From: an uncultured Burkholderiales bacterium
GTDB lineage: Bacteria; Pseudomonadota; Gammaproteobacteria; Burkholderiales; Burkholderiaceae_E
DNA: 40,163 bases
Direction of reading: 5' to 3'
NCBI GenBank assembly: GCA_903898725.1
Contig: CAIUGQ010000062.1
Location: forward strand, 1 to 40,163
The translations under genes and the position numbers were made by a program. Every line of letters begins with the position of its first letter. Position 1 is the first letter of the stretch. Under the pieces are notes generated by a model. The model saw only the letters and a program-made list of their open reading frames with translations, was not told the DNA's origin and did not search any database. This document shows, one piece after another, positions 24,585-32,888 of this stretch.

Positions 24585-25329
24585 AGCGCCGCGCCACGCA
24601 GGGGCCGGCGACCTGCTTGCCCTCGTTCAGCAGCGATGCCTCGTTGCCCTTGCTGAACAGGATCGCGTTGCCGGCGGCGTAGCGCACGCCCGAGGCGGTG
24701 GTCTGCTGCTTCATCTGCCACGCCTCCCCGCGCCAGCGGAGCACGGCCTGGTCGCGGCCGAAGGCCACCAGCAGCGGCGCCACGCCGTTCGGACAGTCGA
24801 AGCTGCGCAGCCGCCAGTCGGGGTCGCGCGCCATGACCATCGCACCGGCATCGCCGAGCGACAGCTCGAGCAGACCGTTGCCGAGCTTCGCGGCACGCAC
24901 CAGGGGAAGCTGACGCCCGAACCGGTCGGCCTCGGAGGCGAGCGGGCAGGCCTTGCGGGTGCTGCGGACCGGTCCGATCGTGAGCGTCGACCCGGACTGC
25001 GTCCAGGTCGCGCCGCCGCTGTTGCAGTCGAGCTGCGCGGCCAGCTGTCCGCCGTCGAGGAACTCGACGTTGAAGGCACCCGGGTCGGCCGGCGCGACCA
25101 GTCCGGCTGGCGTCAGGGTGCCCAGCCAGTACCAGCTCGAGCCGGCGAGCTTCGGCGGCGGCGGGGCCGGGGCGGTCACCGGGGCCGGCTGCGACGGCGG
25201 CATCCCGCCGGGAGCGCTCATCGGCCCGGGGCCCGGCATCGCGCAGCCGGCGAGTGCCGCGGCGGCCGCGACGGCGAGGCCGAGGAGGCCGCGCGCTCGC
25301 GGGTGTGAGAGGGGGAGCCGTCGATCCAT
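24583..25329 (-). CDS. Lipoprotein with META/HslJ-like domain fused to C-terminal MliC-like (c-type lysozyme inhibitor) domain
   Basis: Lipobox AAALAGC; META-like GSSWYWLGTLTP...LDCNSGGATWTQSGSTLTIGPVRSTRKACP; MliC-like FDCPNGVAPLLVAF...TASGVRYAAGNAILFSKGNEASLLNEG. Confidence 0.8.
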   Translation of the reverse strand: MDRRLPLSHPRARGLLGLAVAAAAALAGCAMPGPGPMSAPGGMPPSQPAPVTAPAPPPPKLAGSSWYWLGTLTPAGLVAPADPGAFNVEFLDGGQLAAQLDCNSGGATWTQSGSTLTIGPVRSTRKACPLASEADRFGRQLPLVRAAKLGNGLLELSLGDAGAMVMARDPDWRLRSFDCPNGVAPLLVAFGRDQAVLRWRGEAWQMKQQTTASGVRYAAGNAILFSKGNEASLLNEGKQVAGPCVARR

Positions 25330-25351
25330 GTCGCCTCCGCAGCGGTCATCG

Positions 25352-25386
25352 GAAAAAGAAAAGGGGCGCCGACCCGCAGCGCCCCC
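25352..25386 (-). terminator. Rho-independent terminator for the minus-strand livJ-type gene
   Basis: Minus strand GGGCGC-TGCGGGTCG-GCGCCCC followed by TTTTCTTTTT; a second perfect stem CGGGCCGGC/GCCGGCCCG lies just upstream at about 25392-25414. Confidence 0.75.
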
Positions 25387-25426
25387 GGGACTCGGGCCGG
25401 CACGAGGCCGGCCCGGGTGGCCGATG

Positions 25427-26572
25427 TTACTTGACCACCATCATCGTCTCGCGCTTGCCGCCCTTGTACGTGTACAGGGTCAGCGTGCCGTCCTTGACGT
25501 CGCCCTTCTGGTCGAACTGGATCTTGCCGGTCACGCCGTCGTAGCTGATCTTGGCCAGCTCGGGCAGGTACTTCGCCGGCTCGGCCGAGTTCGCCTTCTG
25601 CATCGCGGCTGCCATGGTCATCATCGCGTCGTAGACGTACGGCGCGTAGATCTGGACGTCGGCACCCGTCTTCTCCTTGAAGCGGGTCTTCCAGGCGGCC
25701 AGGGCGGCCTCCTTGTCCTTCGTGACGCCGCCGGCCTCGGCGCAGATCACCTGACCGTCGGACATGCCGTCGCCGGCCAGCTTGATCAGCTCGTTCGAGC
25801 AGATGCCGTCGCCGCCCATGAACTTGGCGTTGATGCCGAGCTGCTTCATCTGGCGCAGCATCGGGCCCGCGACGGCGTCCATGCCGCCGTAGAACACGAG
25901 GTCCGGCTTCGCGCCCTTGAGCTTGGTCAGGATGGCGTTGAAGTCGGTGGCCTTGTCATTGGTGAACTCGCGGCCGACGACCTTGCCGCCGGCGGCCTTG
26001 ACGGCCTTCTGGAACTCGTCGGCGACGCCCTGGCCGTAGGCCGTGCGGTCGTCGATGATCGCGATGCTCTTGGCCTTCACGTCCTTGACGGCGTAGCGCC
26101 CGAGCGTGCCGCCGAGCTGGCCGTCATGGGCGACGACGCGGAACGCCGACTTGAAGCCCTGCAGCGTGTACTTCGGGTTGGTCGCCGACGGCGAGATCTG
26201 CGGAATGCCAGCGTCGTGATAGATCTTCGAGGCCGGGATCGTGGTGCCCGAGTTCAGGTGGCCGATCACGCCGTTGACCTTCGCGTCGACCAGCTTCGTG
26301 GCGGCGGCGGTGCCCTGCTTCGGGTCGGCCGCGTCGTCCTCGGACAGCAGTTCGAACTTGACCGCCTGGCCGCCGAGCTTGATGCCCTTGGCGTTCAGGT
26401 CCTCGATCGCGAGCTTGGCGCCCAGCTCGTTGTCCTTGCCCAGGTGGGCGATGCCGCCGGTCAGCGGGCCCACGTGGCCGATCTTGACGACCGTCTGCGC
26501 CGAGGCGGCGCCCGCGATGAGGGTGAACGCCGAGGCGACTGCGAGGCTCAGGACCTTCTGGTGCAGATGCAT
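25427..26572 (-). CDS. livJ: Branched-chain amino acid ABC transporter substrate-binding protein
   Basis: MHLHQKVLSLAVASAFTLIAGAASAQTVVKIGHVGPLTGGIAHLGKDNELGAKLAIEDLNAKG; periplasmic binding protein fold. Confidence 0.9.
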   Translation of the reverse strand: MHLHQKVLSLAVASAFTLIAGAASAQTVVKIGHVGPLTGGIAHLGKDNELGAKLAIEDLNAKGIKLGGQAVKFELLSEDDAADPKQGTAAATKLVDAKVNGVIGHLNSGTTIPASKIYHDAGIPQISPSATNPKYTLQGFKSAFRVVAHDGQLGGTLGRYAVKDVKAKSIAIIDDRTAYGQGVADEFQKAVKAAGGKVVGREFTNDKATDFNAILTKLKGAKPDLVFYGGMDAVAGPMLRQMKQLGINAKFMGGDGICSNELIKLAGDGMSDGQVICAEAGGVTKDKEAALAAWKTRFKEKTGADVQIYAPYVYDAMMTMAAAMQKANSAEPAKYLPELAKISYDGVTGKIQFDQKGDVKDGTLTLYTYKGGKRETMMVVK

Positions 26573-26774
26573 GGATGTCTCTCCTGGAGAGTAAGGCTGG
26601 TGTCGTGTACGGAAAGATGTCTGCGACGGAACCCACGGCGCCGCGCTGGGCACGAATCGTAGCCGGAACGCCGTTGAAAGCCAACGACGGCCACGGGGGC
26701 GGGCTGGACTCGTCTCCCTGCAACGCGGCCGGCGGTTGACCTGTTGACCGCGCGGGGGTCATGCTGCACCCACC

Positions 26775-27200
26775 ATGGCGATCCAGTACTGGTGGTGGGT
26801 TCTCGCGCTCGGCATCGGCATCCTCGAGCTGCTGTCCGGAACCGTCTATCTCCTCGTGCTCGCCACGGGGTGTGCGGCGGCGGGTGCGGTCGCGGCATTC
26901 GGCGGGGCGGCGTGGGCTCAGTTCACGACCGCCGCCGCGGTGTCGCTGGCCGGTGCAGCCTGGGCGCGCCGGGCCCGGGCGGGCGCACCGGCGCCCCAGC
27001 CCGCCGGCCGCAACCCCGATGTGGTTGCCGATGTCGGTGAGCGCGTGCGGGTCGCGGCCTGGGACGCCGACGGGCGCGCCCGCGTGCAGTACCGGGGCAC
27101 GCAGTGGACCGCCGAACTCGCGCCCGGCGAGGCGGCCGAGCCCGGGGAGTACCGCATTCGCGAGATGGCCGGCAATCGGCTGATCCTCGCCCGAACCTGA
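26775..27200 (+). CDS. NfeD-like membrane protein
   Basis: MAIQYWWWVLALGIGILELLSGTVYLLVLATG, then OB-like C-terminal domain; upstream of an SPFH gene. Confidence 0.85.
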   Translation: MAIQYWWWVLALGIGILELLSGTVYLLVLATGCAAAGAVAAFGGAAWAQFTTAAAVSLAGAAWARRARAGAPAPQPAGRNPDVVADVGERVRVAAWDADGRARVQYRGTQWTAELAPGEAAEPGEYRIREMAGNRLILART

Positions 27201-27231
27201 TGTCGCACGGGTCGATCCGACCGGAGGAACG

Positions 27232-28167
27232 ATGATCGGAACCAGCGTGGTCGCAGCGGTGCTGCTGCTGCTTGCAGTCGTGTTCGTGGTGCAGACGCTC
27301 AAGGTCGTGCCGCAGCAGCATGCATGGATCGTCGAGCGCCTGGGCAAGTTCCACCGGACCCTGTCGCCCGGCCTGTCGTTCGTCGTGCCCTTCATCGACC
27401 GGGTCGCCTACAAGCACCTGCTCAAGGAGATCCCGATGGATGTCCCGAGCCAGGTCTGCATCACGAAGGACAACACCCAGCTCACCGTGGACGGGGTGCT
27501 GTACTTCCAGGTCACCGACCCGATGCGCGCCTCCTACGGCTCCTCGAACTTCATCGTCGCGATCACCCAGCTGTCCCAGACGACGCTGCGCTCGGTCATC
27601 GGACGGCTCGAGCTCGACCGCACGTTCGAGGAGCGCGACTTCATCAACGCCAGCGTGGTGTCCGCGCTCGACGAGGCGGCGATGAGCTGGGGCGTCAAGG
27701 TCCTGCGCTACGAGATCAAGGACCTCACGCCCCCGGCCGAGATCCTGCGTTCGATGCAGGCGCAGATCACCGCCGAGCGCGAGAAGCGGGCGCTGATCGC
27801 TGCCTCCGAGGGGCGCAAGCAGGAGCAGATCAACATCGCCACCGGCGAGCGCGAGGCGTCGATCCAGCGCTCCGAGGGCGACAAGCAGGCCGAGATCAAC
27901 CGGGCCGAGGGCCAGGCCGCCGCGCTGACCACGGTGGCGGCCGCGACGGCTGCCGCCCTCGAGCGGATCGCGATCGCGGTGCAGCAGCCGGGCGGCATGG
28001 ATGCGGTCAACCTGAAGGTCGCCGAGCAGTACGTGCAGGCGTTCGGCGAGCTCGCCAAGCAGGGCAACACCCTGATCGTGCCGGCCAACCTGGCCGACAT
28101 GTCCTCGCTGATCGCGGGCGCGATGAGCGTCGTGCGCGGCACGCAGCGGCCGGGCACGCCCGGCTGA
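27232..28167 (+). CDS. SPFH/band 7 (QmcA/stomatin-like) protein
   Basis: VPQQHAWIVERLGKFHRTLSPGLSFVVPFIDRVAYKHLLKEIPMDVPSQVCITKDN. Confidence 0.93.
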   Translation: MIGTSVVAAVLLLLAVVFVVQTLKVVPQQHAWIVERLGKFHRTLSPGLSFVVPFIDRVAYKHLLKEIPMDVPSQVCITKDNTQLTVDGVLYFQVTDPMRASYGSSNFIVAITQLSQTTLRSVIGRLELDRTFEERDFINASVVSALDEAAMSWGVKVLRYEIKDLTPPAEILRSMQAQITAEREKRALIAASEGRKQEQINIATGEREASIQRSEGDKQAEINRAEGQAAALTTVAAATAAALERIAIAVQQPGGMDAVNLKVAEQYVQAFGELAKQGNTLIVPANLADMSSLIAGAMSVVRGTQRPGTPG

Positions 28168-28186
28168 CCGCACGCCGCGCCTGCCC

Positions 28187-30055
28187 ATGGCCTCGCCGAC
28201 GATCGTGGCCGGCGTGCGGCGCTCGCTGGCGACGCATCCGCCGTATTCCGAGCTGGATGACGACGCCCTCGACTTCGTCGCCCGCAGCGTCGAGCTCGCG
28301 TACTTCGCCCGTGGAGAGCGGATCGTCGGCCCCTCGGACGGGCCGCCGGGCAGCTGCTGGATCGTCCGCCAGGGGCTCGTCGAGGGGCGCCGGCCCGGAC
28401 GCCCCGACGAGCCCGCCGCCGCGACGCTGACGCCCGGCGACACGTTTCCGGTCGGTGCGCTGCTGGCCGAGCGCGCGGTGGTCAGCGAGTACTGGGCGGT
28501 CGGCGACGTGTTCTGCTGGACGCTGTCGAAGGCCGACTTCGACACCCTGATCGGACGCAGCCCGGCCTTCCTCGATTTCTGCAAGCGTCGGATGGGCGCA
28601 CTGCTCGACCTGTCGAATCGCGCACTGCAGGCGAGCTATGCACAGCAGGCCACGCAGTGGCGTTCCCTGGCCACGCCGCTCGGTGACCTGCTGCGCCGCG
28701 CGCCGGTGACCGTCCCCGCCGACATGCCGCTGCGGGCCGTGTTCGAGCGGATGGAGCAGGAGCGGGTCGGCTCGGTGATCGTCGACGACGCCCGGGGCAT
28801 CTTCACCCGGCAGGACGTGATCGGTCGGGTCGCGCTGCCCGGCGTGTCGCTGGACGCACCGATCTCGACGGTGATGACCGCGCCGGTGCTCGCGCTCGAT
28901 GCCCGGGCCACCATCGCCGAGGCGATGCTCCTGATGGCCGAGCGCACGATCCGCCACGTACCGGTCCGGCGCGATGGCGTGCTGGCCGGGGTGGTGACCG
29001 AGCGGGACCTCTTCGTCCTGCAGCGACAGTCGCTGCGGGGCATCGGCGAGGCGATCGGCGCGGCCGGCTCGACACGGGCGCTCGCGCAGGCTGCCGCGGA
29101 CATCCGCGAGTGGTCGTCGACCCTGGTCGCGCAGGGCGTGGCGGCGGCATTCGTCACCCGTCTGATCAGCCGGCTCAACGATCAGGTGACTCAGCGGGCG
29201 ATCACCCTGGCGTGCGCCGACCACGGACCCCTGCTCGATCGCGCCTGCTGGCTCGCGCTCGGCAGCGAGGGCAGGGAGGAGCAGACGATCGCGACCGACC
29301 AGGACAACGGGCTGGTGCTCGACGACCGTGTGGACGATGCGACCCGGGCACGGATCAGGGCCTTCGGCGAAGCGGTCAACGCGAGTCTGGATGCCTGCGG
29401 CTACCCGCTGTGCCGGGGCGGGATCATGGCCGGCAATCCGGCGTGGTGCCTGCCTTACGGCGAGTGGGAGGCGCTGTTCGAGGGCTGGATCGATCGGGGC
29501 GATCCGCAGAGCCTGCTCGCGGCGAACGTGTTCTTCGACTTCCGCGCGCTCGCCGGCGACACCGCGCTCGCCGCCCGGCTGCGCGAGCAGGTGACGCGGC
29601 GGGCCGCCGCCAACCCCCGCTTCCTGAAGCAGATGAGCGACAACGCCCGCCGCAACGGCCCGCCGAGCTCGTGGACCGGGGGGCTGCTCGGTCACCTGTT
29701 CGCCCAGGAGGCGACGCAGATCGACCTGAAGCTGCACGGCACGGCCCCCTTCGTCGATGCGGCCAGGCTGCTCGCGCTGGCGCACGGTGTCCCGGCCACC
29801 GGCACCGCCGAGCGCCTGCAGGCGCTCGCGGAGTCGGGCACGCTGCCCGCCGGCGAGACACGCGCCTGGATCGAGGCCTTCCAGTTCCTGCAGAGCCTGA
29901 GGCTGCGGGTGCAGCATCAGCCGCACAACGCCGTCGCGAACCCGAACCTGCTGGACACCCGGACGCTGTCGGCGCTCGACCGCCGGATCCTGAAGGAGGC
30001 GTTCCGGCAGGCGCGCACGCTGCAGCAGCGGCTCGCGCTCGACTGGCCGGGCTGA
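28187..30055 (+). CDS. Cyclic-nucleotide-binding-like / CBS pair / DUF294 nucleotidyltransferase-like protein
   Basis: N-terminal cNMP-like fold, two CBS motifs, GSEGREEQTIATDQDNGLVL nucleotidyltransferase-like motif. Confidence 0.85.
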   Translation: MASPTIVAGVRRSLATHPPYSELDDDALDFVARSVELAYFARGERIVGPSDGPPGSCWIVRQGLVEGRRPGRPDEPAAATLTPGDTFPVGALLAERAVVSEYWAVGDVFCWTLSKADFDTLIGRSPAFLDFCKRRMGALLDLSNRALQASYAQQATQWRSLATPLGDLLRRAPVTVPADMPLRAVFERMEQERVGSVIVDDARGIFTRQDVIGRVALPGVSLDAPISTVMTAPVLALDARATIAEAMLLMAERTIRHVPVRRDGVLAGVVTERDLFVLQRQSLRGIGEAIGAAGSTRALAQAAADIREWSSTLVAQGVAAAFVTRLISRLNDQVTQRAITLACADHGPLLDRACWLALGSEGREEQTIATDQDNGLVLDDRVDDATRARIRAFGEAVNASLDACGYPLCRGGIMAGNPAWCLPYGEWEALFEGWIDRGDPQSLLAANVFFDFRALAGDTALAARLREQVTRRAAANPRFLKQMSDNARRNGPPSSWTGGLLGHLFAQEATQIDLKLHGTAPFVDAARLLALAHGVPATGTAERLQALAESGTLPAGETRAWIEAFQFLQSLRLRVQHQPHNAVANPNLLDTRTLSALDRRILKEAFRQARTLQQRLALDWPG

Positions 30056-30058
30056 GCG

Positions 30059-30697
30059 GTGGCCGGGTGGCGGTCCTGGCTGGGCAGGCCCGAACCGCAG
30101 TCCGAGCGGCTGCGGCGGATCGCGGGCCAGCGCTGGGTCGTGCTCGACGTCGAGACGTCGGGCCTGGATGCGACGCGCGACGCGCTGCTGTCGATCGGCG
30201 CGGTGGCCGTGCGGGCGAACCGCATCGACGTCGACGACAGCTTCGAGTGCGACGTGCGCCCGCCCGAGACGAGCGGCCGCGCCAACATCCTGGTCCATGG
30301 CATCGGCGCGGAGGCGCAGCGAGCGGGCCTGCCTCCGGCTCAGGCCTGCGGCGCCCTGATCGACTGGGCCGGTGCCGCGCCGCTGGTCGCCTTCCATGCC
30401 AGCTTCGACCGCGCCGTGCTCGAGCGGACCCTGCGCGATGCGCTGCACCGGCGGCTGGATTCGGACTGGATCGATCTGGCCGAGCTCGCGCCGGCGCTCA
30501 ACCCGGGGGTGCGCGCGGCCGCGCTCGACGACTGGCTTGCCCATTTCGACCTGACGGTCGACGAGCGGCACCGGGCAGGCGCCGACGCCTTCGCCACGGC
30601 GATGCTGTTCCTCCGGCTGCTGGCGCAGGTGCCCCCGATCGAGCGAGACCTGGCCGGCCTGCGGCGCCTCGCGCAGTCCCGGCGATGGCTCGGATGA
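30059..30697 (+). CDS. DnaQ-like 3'-5' exonuclease (DEDDh)
   Basis: WVVLDVETSGLDATRDALLSIGAVAV, AFHASFDRAVLERTL, RHRAGADAFATAMLF; GTG start. Confidence 0.85.
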   Translation: MAGWRSWLGRPEPQSERLRRIAGQRWVVLDVETSGLDATRDALLSIGAVAVRANRIDVDDSFECDVRPPETSGRANILVHGIGAEAQRAGLPPAQACGALIDWAGAAPLVAFHASFDRAVLERTLRDALHRRLDSDWIDLAELAPALNPGVRAAALDDWLAHFDLTVDERHRAGADAFATAMLFLRLLAQVPPIERDLAGLRRLAQSRRWLG

Positions 30698-30735
30698 ACG
30701 GCGGGCCGACCGTTCGGCACCCGGCCCCGGCCCCG

Positions 30736-30751
30736 TTAAGGAACGGTTAAG
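30736..30751 (+). promoter_or_regulatory. Tandem repeat TTAAG-GAACGG-TTAAG, candidate OmpR-family (PmrA/QseB/BqsR-type) response-regulator site
   Basis: Exact 8-bp repeat GTTAAGGA at 11-bp spacing in the gap before the THL operon. Confidence 0.65.
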
Positions 30752-30774
30752 GACGGCCCTGGACCATCCGGGGC

Positions 30775-31416
30775 ATGCACTCCCTCCCGGTACGCACTCT
30801 CGATCGCCCCGCGGTGCCCCCGGTCCGGCTCGTCCGGACGGCCGCGGCCGGCGCACGCCTGCGCCATCACCCCATCGGCGACCCCGAACGGGGCGCCGTC
30901 GAGCGCTTCATCGACGCGGTCTACGCCGAGCGCTACGGCGCGAACGTCCCGAGCTGGGCGCCCGAGCTGGTCAGCGTCGTGGCCGACGGCAGGATCGTCG
31001 CGGCGGCGGGCTGGCGTCCGACGCACGGCCCGCTCTATCTCGAGCGCTACCTCGATGCGCCCATCGAACGGCTGATCCGCGATCGGCTCGGGCGCCCGGG
31101 CCCGGTGCGCGAGCGGATCGTCGAGGTCGGCCATCTGTCGGCCACTCAGGCAGGGCAGGGCGTGCGCCTGATGGCGCGCCTGGGTGCCTACCTGTCCTCG
31201 CTCGGCTACGGGTGGGTGGCGAGCACCGCGACGCCGGGGGTGCGCGCGACCTTCGAGCGGCTGGGGGTGGAGGTCGTGGAGCTCGGGCAGGCGACCGCCC
31301 AGGCCGCCGGTCCTCACGCCGCCGCCTGGGGCAACTACTACGAGCGGGGAGCGAGCGTCATCGCCGGCGAACTGATGAGCAACCTCTCGCGCGCCGCGCC
31401 GAGGGCCCTGCGATGA
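30775..31416 (+). CDS. Thermostable hemolysin (THL) family protein, GNAT-like
   Basis: ERFIDAVYAERYGANVPSWAPELVSVVADGRIVAAAGWRPTHGPLYLERYLDAPIE...VGHLSATQAGQGVRLMARLGAYLSSLGYGWVASTATPGVRATFERLGV. Confidence 0.8.
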   Translation: MHSLPVRTLDRPAVPPVRLVRTAAAGARLRHHPIGDPERGAVERFIDAVYAERYGANVPSWAPELVSVVADGRIVAAAGWRPTHGPLYLERYLDAPIERLIRDRLGRPGPVRERIVEVGHLSATQAGQGVRLMARLGAYLSSLGYGWVASTATPGVRATFERLGVEVVELGQATAQAAGPHAAAWGNYYERGASVIAGELMSNLSRAAPRALR

Positions 31417-32888
31417 GCCGGCCACTCGGCTGGCTGCTGCAGGGCGATGCCGCGCGCGACGCGCTGCTCGCACCCGGCATGCGCCTGTCGGCGGGCGAGC
31501 TCGCCGCACGGGTGCGCGAGGCCGCCGACGCGCTGTCCGCGCACGGCGTGCGGGTGCTCGCGACCCTTGCCGACAACGGTCCGGACTGGGCGATCGCGGA
31601 CCTCGCGGCGTGGCACGCAGGCGTCGTTCACGTGCCCCTGCCGGCATTCTTCACGCCGGAGCAGGTGGCCCACGTGTTGGCTGCCGCAGGCGTCGACGCG
31701 ATCGCGACCGCAGGCGGGCCGGCCGCCGGTGACGCCTGGGCCGGTACCGGCCTGCGGCTCGCGCGGCGTGCTGCCGAGCCTGTCCCGATGCCGCTCGGCA
31801 CGGTCAAGGTGAGCTTCACCGCCGGCAGCACCGGGCGACCCAAGGGCGTCTGCCTGTCGGGTGACGCGCTCGCCCGTGTCGCCGAAGGCGTCGCGGCCGC
31901 GCTGACCCCGATCGGGGTGCGCCGCCACCTGGCGGTGCTGCCGATGGCGGTCCTGCTCGAGAACGTGGCCGGACTGCTCGCGCCGCTGGCGGCAGGCGCC
32001 GCGGTCGTGCTGCCGCCGCTCGCCGAGGTCGGCCTGCAGGGCTCCTCGCGATTCGATCCGCGCGTGCTGCAGGCCGCCGTCGTCGCCTGGAAGGCGGACT
32101 CGGTGATCGTCCTGCCGCAGATGCTGCGGGCCTGGACGGGCGCGCGCGCGGCCGCCGGCACCGTGCTGCCGGGGCCTCGCCTCGTGGCGGTCGGCGGTGC
32201 TGCGGTCGGCGCCGCGACGCTCGCCGCCGCACGATCCACCGGACTCGCCGCCTACGAGGGCTATGGCCTGACGGAGTGCGGCTCGGTCCAGACGCTGAAC
32301 CTGCCCGGCGCGGACCGCCCCGGGAGCGCCGGGCGCCCGCTGCCCCACGCCGGCGTGCGCGTCAGCGCCGACGGCGAGGTCGAGATCTCGGGCACCCCGA
32401 TGCTCGGCTACCTGGGCATGCCCGGCTCGGCCCCCGGGCAGTGGTGGGCGACCGGCGACCTCGGACACCTGGACGCCGAGGGCTTCCTGCACCTCTCGGG
32501 GCGGCGCGGCAACCTGCTGATCACCGCATTCGGCCGCAATGTCTCGCCCGAGTGGGTGGAGACCGCGCTGCAGTCGCAGCCGTCGATCGCGCATGCGGTG
32601 GTGCTGGGCGACGCGCGCCCGGCCCTGCTCGCGGTGCTGTGGCCGAGCCGGCCCGATGCGCCGGCCGGCGACACCGCCACGGCGCTCGCCGAGGCGGTGG
32701 AACGGGCCAACGCCACCCTTCCCGACTACGCCCGCGTGGGGCACTGGATCCTGGCCGAGCACCCGTTCGACCCGATGTCCGGCACCGCCACGCCCAACGG
32801 TCGTCCGCTGCGCGGCCCGATCGAAACCTTGCATCGGGCCGCGATCGCGGCCGCCTACGACAGGAGCACCGACGATGTCCTTCCATGA
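31413..32888 (+). CDS. AMP-dependent synthetase/ligase (ANL superfamily)
   Basis: SFTAGSTGRPKGVCLSG, YEGYGLTECGSVQTLN, WATGDLGHLDAEGFLHLSGRRGNLLITAFGRNVSPEWVE; ATGA overlap with THL gene. Confidence 0.9.
   Translation: MSRPLGWLLQGDAARDALLAPGMRLSAGELAARVREAADALSAHGVRVLATLADNGPDWAIADLAAWHAGVVHVPLPAFFTPEQVAHVLAAAGVDAIATAGGPAAGDAWAGTGLRLARRAAEPVPMPLGTVKVSFTAGSTGRPKGVCLSGDALARVAEGVAAALTPIGVRRHLAVLPMAVLLENVAGLLAPLAAGAAVVLPPLAEVGLQGSSRFDPRVLQAAVVAWKADSVIVLPQMLRAWTGARAAAGTVLPGPRLVAVGGAAVGAATLAAARSTGLAAYEGYGLTECGSVQTLNLPGADRPGSAGRPLPHAGVRVSADGEVEISGTPMLGYLGMPGSAPGQWWATGDLGHLDAEGFLHLSGRRGNLLITAFGRNVSPEWVETALQSQPSIAHAVVLGDARPALLAVLWPSRPDAPAGDTATALAEAVERANATLPDYARVGHWILAEHPFDPMSGTATPNGRPLRGPIETLHRAAIAAAYDRSTDDVLP

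Noticed and set aside
19989-24656. 1555-aa plus-strand ORF spanning rnhB to ppsA
   Set aside because: Out-of-frame open stretch caused by high GC; low-complexity Arg/Ala/Gly-rich translation overlapping well-supported rnhB, methyltransferase, ppsR and ppsA
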